From positions 1-7,522 of the forward strand of contig JBHHZJ010000131.1 in NCBI GenBank assembly GCA_046758005.1: DNA of 7,522 nucleotides. The letters are read 5' to 3'. The position numbers were made by a program, and so were the translations under genes. This document shows, piece after piece, positions 6,401 to 7,522 of this stretch (its first letter is position 1; each line of letters begins with the position of its first letter). The notes beneath the pieces were generated by a model. The model was not told where the DNA came from, ran no database searches, and saw only the letters and a list, made by a program, of their open reading frames with translations. Source of the stretch: JBHHZJ01 sp046758005. Its GTDB lineage: Bacteria > Pseudomonadota > Alphaproteobacteria > Kiloniellales > J153.

Positions 6401-6440
6401 CCCTGAAGCGGATGTTAACGAACCCTGAACGGAGGACGAA
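6389..6440. promoter_or_regulatory. Array of TTAA/TTCA-type half-sites phased at 11 bp, with direct and inverted repeats
   Basis: On the minus strand TTAA, TTCA, TTAA, TTCA and TTCG start at exact 11-bp steps (plus-strand blocks beginning 6393, 6404, 6415, 6426 and 6437). The same region contains two copies, 22 bp apart, of TTAANNAACCCTGAA (6393-6407 and 6415-6429), and an inverted repeat AGGGTT-AATC-AACCCT (6389-6404). It lies about 70-120 bases upstream of the ribbon-helix-helix-like gene start. TTAA-N7-TTAA is the known recognition pattern of the alphaproteobacterial cell-cycle regulator CtrA. Autoregulation by the gene's own product is an alternative. The repeats are directly visible; the binding protein is inference. 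Confidence 0.5.
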
Positions 6441-6444
6441 CCGC

Positions 6445-7212
6445 TCAGCCCCAGGGGCCGCGGCCGCCGCGCCGGCGCGGGCCGCCCCACGGGCTGCGGC
6501 CCCGGTGACCGGTCAGCGCCCGCCCCGGGCCGCCGAACAGCGGGAAGGCCTTGTTGCGGAACGGCACGACCAGGATCATGCCGGCGACGAAGCCGCCGAT
6601 GTGCGCCCAATAGGCGACCCCGCCGGCCTGGCCGGCGGTCATCGCCGTGTACAGGAACTGCAGCACGAACCACAGGCCGAGCACCAAAAGCGCCGGCACG
6701 CGCAGCGTGGTCAGGAAGAACCCGATCGGCACCAGGACGAGCACGCGGGCCCGGGGGAAGAGCAGCACGTAGCCGCCCAACACCCCGCCGATGGCGCCGC
6801 TGGCGCCGATCATGGGCACCGTCGAGCCGGGGTCCTGCGCCGCCTGGGCGAGCGCGGCGGCGATGCCGCTCAGCGCGTAGAACACGATGAAGCGCCCGTG
6901 CCCCATCGCGTCCTCGACGTTGTTGCCGAAGATCCACAGATACAGCATGTTGCCGAGCAGGTGCATCCAGCCGCCGTGCAGGAACATGGCCGTGATCAGC
7001 GACAGCTCGGCGGGGATCGCCGCCACCTCGGGCGGCAGGGCGCGCTCGCCGAACAGCACCGCCGGGATCATCCCGAAGGCGTAGACCGCGCGTTGCGCGT
7101 CGTAGGGCGACAGCGAGATCTGCCACAGGAACACGAGCACGCAGGCGGCGATCAGGCCGACCGTGACCACCGGCCTCAGCGTCGTCGGATTGTCGTCGTG
7201 CAGCGGGAACAT
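6445..7212 (-). CDS. Rhomboid family intramembrane serine protease
   Basis: Rhomboids cut membrane proteins within or next to a transmembrane helix. The 255-residue product has the six-helix core. Helix 1 begins near RPVVTVGLIAACVLVF (13-28). Helix 2 carries HGGWMHLLGNMLYLW (79-93), with His79, His84 and Asn88 matching the GlpG HxxxxHxxxN oxyanion motif. The catalytic serine lies in GASG (Ser138) and the catalytic histidine in AHIGGF (His204), so the Ser/His dyad is intact. A Gly/Arg/Pro/Trp-rich cytoplasmic tail follows (about 227-255). I chose the ATG at 7212 (MFPLHDDNPT), the usual start of this bacterial subgroup. The frame stays open to an ATG at 7362 with a GAGG ribosome site six bases upstream. 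However, those extra 50 codons use A or T at the third position far more often and include AGA, AGG, GTA and TCA, unlike the rest. Substrate unknown. Confidence 0.92.
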   Translation of the reverse strand: MFPLHDDNPTTLRPVVTVGLIAACVLVFLWQISLSPYDAQRAVYAFGMIPAVLFGERALPPEVAAIPAELSLITAMFLHGGWMHLLGNMLYLWIFGNNVEDAMGHGRFIVFYALSGIAAALAQAAQDPGSTVPMIGASGAIGGVLGGYVLLFPRARVLVLVPIGFFLTTLRVPALLVLGLWFVLQFLYTAMTAGQAGGVAYWAHIGGFVAGMILVVPFRNKAFPLFGGPGRALTGHRGRSPWGGPRRRGGRGPWG

Positions 7213-7250
7213 GTCCCTAGACAGATAGGGACTGGCGGGCCGATCGCCAA
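7213..7250 (-). promoter_or_regulatory. Inverted repeat and candidate near-leaderless promoter at the rhomboid start
   Basis: A perfect 7-bp inverted repeat, GTCCCTA-GACAGA-TAGGGAC (7213-7232), ends immediately before the rhomboid ATG on the minus strand. Its proximal arm contains the only ribosome-site-like sequence (AGGG, two bases from the ATG). On the same strand TTGGCG (7245-7250) and TATCTG (7222-7227) are 17 bases apart and would start transcription at or just before the ATG. So either a leaderless mRNA, or an RNA hairpin masking the start in a longer transcript, is possible. If translation began at 7362 the repeat would simply be coding. Confidence 0.35.
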
Positions 7251-7479
7251 ACGGGCCCGGCGCGTGCCGCACGACCCGCCCGTCCGGCGACGAAAGACGC
7301 CCTTCGATCAGGTCCGAAAATGATTGGCGCGTTCGCATCGGCGCCGGTACTCTCTTCGACATGGGAGGCCTCATCGGCTTCCGCCGGCAGCAACCGGCAC
7401 AGGTTTGTGAATCCTCAAGCCAAGGATGCACCCCTACCGAATTTCCCAGCAGGTCTAGGACTTCGCCGATGTGGCGGTC

Positions 7480-7522
7480 ATGAGTGACGCGATCGTGCGT
7501 CTCAAGATCGGACTCGAAGATA
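7480..7522 (+). CDS. Start of a gene leaving the window, resembling plasmid pRiA4b ORF-3 family
   Basis: Only 14 codons are present: MSDAIVRLKIGLED. The pattern of alternating hydrophobic residues, R-L-K-I-x-L-x-D, resembles the opening strand of pRiA4b ORF-3-like proteins, in which it is usually followed by an I-x-P-x-I-W-R-R segment. That segment would lie beyond the window. The family is widespread on plasmids and chromosomes and has no settled function. The frame is closed upstream by a TAG at 7456. A GTG at 7471 is an alternative start and has AGGA (7457-7460) at a better distance. The gene is divergent from the rhomboid gene. Coding status is likely; the family call rests on very few residues. 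Confidence 0.5.
   Translation, partial: MSDAIVRLKIGLED

Noticed and set aside
7361..7483. A 40-codon plus-strand frame (starting MGGLIGFRRQQ) whose stop overlaps the 7480 ATG as ATGA
   Set aside because: There is no ribosome site, codon use is not that of the neighbouring genes and no recognisable protein results. The overlap is probably accidental.

Overview
The window reads as chromosomal DNA of a high-GC proteobacterium, most likely an alphaproteobacterium of the Rhodospirillales type. This is inferred from strong G/C preference at third codon positions, a System I cytochrome c maturation cluster with separate ccmF, ccmG and ccmH, and protein sequences of alphaproteobacterial character. 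No taxonomic marker is present, so the assignment is tentative.

Layout. (1) Positions 1-2347, plus strand: the 3' part of ccmF, then ccmG and ccmH, each joined to the previous gene by a 4-base ATGA stop/start overlap. This is the haem-ligation and apocytochrome-reduction end of the Ccm pathway. No ccmI follows ccmH. (2) Positions 2348-2515: a non-coding gap with a weak candidate promoter and a 10-bp palindrome. (3) Positions 2516-5705, plus strand: a complete polar/basic amino acid ABC importer in the order ATPase, periplasmic binding protein, permease, permease, which is the order of E. coli artPIQM. A 15-pair hairpin lies between the binding protein gene and the first permease gene and probably lowers permease expression relative to the binding protein. 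(4) Positions 5724-6320, minus strand, converging on the transporter: an unrecognised protein with a long Pro/Ala-rich, probably disordered N-terminal part and a C-terminal ribbon-helix-helix-like segment. (5) Positions 6321-6444: its upstream region, holding TTAA/TTCA-type half-sites spaced exactly 11 bp apart, a 22-bp direct repeat and an inverted repeat. (6) Positions 6445-7212, minus strand: a rhomboid intramembrane serine protease with all catalytic residues, preceded by a perfect 7-bp inverted repeat abutting its start codon. (7) Positions 7480-7522, plus strand: the first codons of a gene running off the window, resembling the start of the plasmid pRiA4b ORF-3 family.

The first two blocks are ordinary housekeeping and transport genes. 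The least explained part is the ribbon-helix-helix-like gene with its phased upstream array, which may be an autoregulatory or CtrA-type control region. I see no mobile element, CRISPR array, tRNA or rRNA.
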